Positions 63,874 through 64,000 of a stretch of 64,000 bases of DNA are shown one piece after another (position 1 is the first letter of the stretch; every line of letters starts with the position of its first letter). The DNA comes from JALYQB01 sp035640155. Its GTDB lineage: Bacteria; Actinomycetota; Actinomycetes; Mycobacteriales; Pseudonocardiaceae. The DNA lies in assembly GCA_035640155.1 (NCBI GenBank), contig DASQWR010000238.1:12451-76450 (forward strand), in the 5' to 3' direction. The notes under the pieces are model-generated. The model ran no database searches and was not told the origin of the DNA. It saw nothing but the letters and a program-made list of their open reading frames with translations. A program made the translations under genes and the position numbers.

Positions 63874-64000
63874 ATGGCGTTGAACCTGAACAACATCATG
63901 CTGGGTTCGGAGGACTCCAAGAAGCTCGCCGACTTCTACGCCAAGGTGCTGGGCGCCCCGAACCCCGACTGGAGCGACGAAGCTAACGGATGGTTCGGCT
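63874..64000 (+). CDS. VOC-fold protein, 5' part only (cut by window end)
   Basis: The first 42 residues are visible (MALNLNNIMLGSEDSKKLAD then FYAKVLGAPNPDWSDEANGW and FG), matching the first beta-alpha repeat of vicinal-oxygen-chelate proteins. The ATG follows CGAGGAGGAG. The rest lies outside the window. Confidence 0.8.
   Translation, partial: MALNLNNIMLGSEDSKKLADFYAKVLGAPNPDWSDEANGWFG

Overview
This is a GC-rich actinobacterial chromosome segment, most likely from the Pseudonocardiales. Two conserved blocks match mycobacterial gene order. The first is polA - rpsA - coaE - DUF402 gene - uvrB (1-9005). The second is pgsA - gcvH - garA - bifunctional nuclease - merR - gcvP (31616-37565), followed by a CNNM pair (40374-42790) and guaB1 (46032). 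GTG starts, 4-bp start/stop overlaps and several apparently leaderless starts also fit an actinobacterium. The lineage is inferred from gene content and order, not from a search.

Layout. 1-9005: replication, translation, CoA synthesis and repair, with a PafBC-type DNA-damage promoter directly in front of uvrB and a decayed acetyltransferase beside polA. 9-12.4 kb: an sigma factor gene whose 3' end runs antisense through a relic copy of the uvrB 3' end, then DUF397 - XRE/DUF5753 - DUF574 methyltransferase genes. 12.5-13.7 kb: a yybP-ykoY (manganese) riboswitch and a TerC-family membrane protein. 13.7-31.6 kb: accessory genes (a lipoprotein hydrolase, two large helicases, an aldehyde dehydrogenase, a membrane Ser/Thr kinase, cinA) mixed with gene relics.

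31.6-37.6 kb: phospholipid synthesis, the GarA switch and glycine cleavage. GarA is known to control 2-oxoglutarate and glutamate metabolism when phosphorylated, and a Ser/Thr kinase gene lies 2.4 kb upstream. 37.6-50 kb: a VapC relic, a split RibD-like pair, a monooxygenase-fold protein, the CNNM pair, a MarR/ABC exporter locus with back-to-back leaderless promoters, guaB1, a PCMT-family methyltransferase, a PfkB kinase and a PspC-domain protein. 50-64 kb: a VOC/PadR divergent pair with an evident operator, a tyrosine-phosphatase-like protein, a decayed ECF sigma gene beside its intact YCII partner, a DJ-1/PfpI protein, a tiny-ORF/zinc-ribbon pair, a GGDEF-EAL protein, dodecin, YihY, SelO, a cyclase, IS3 debris and a VOC gene cut by the window end.

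The most striking overall feature is gene decay. At least eight recognisable genes (GNAT, catalase, GMC oxidoreductase-hydrolase, VapC, ECF sigma, MscS, IS3 transposase and the uvrB tail) survive only as fragments, mostly through internal deletions or frameshifts. I found no tRNA, rRNA, CRISPR array or intact transposon, and no clear multi-gene system of an undescribed type. The best candidates for new biology are the 54.8-kb small-protein pair, the DUF397/XRE/DUF574 locus with its palindrome, and the orphan 243-residue protein at 14.3 kb.
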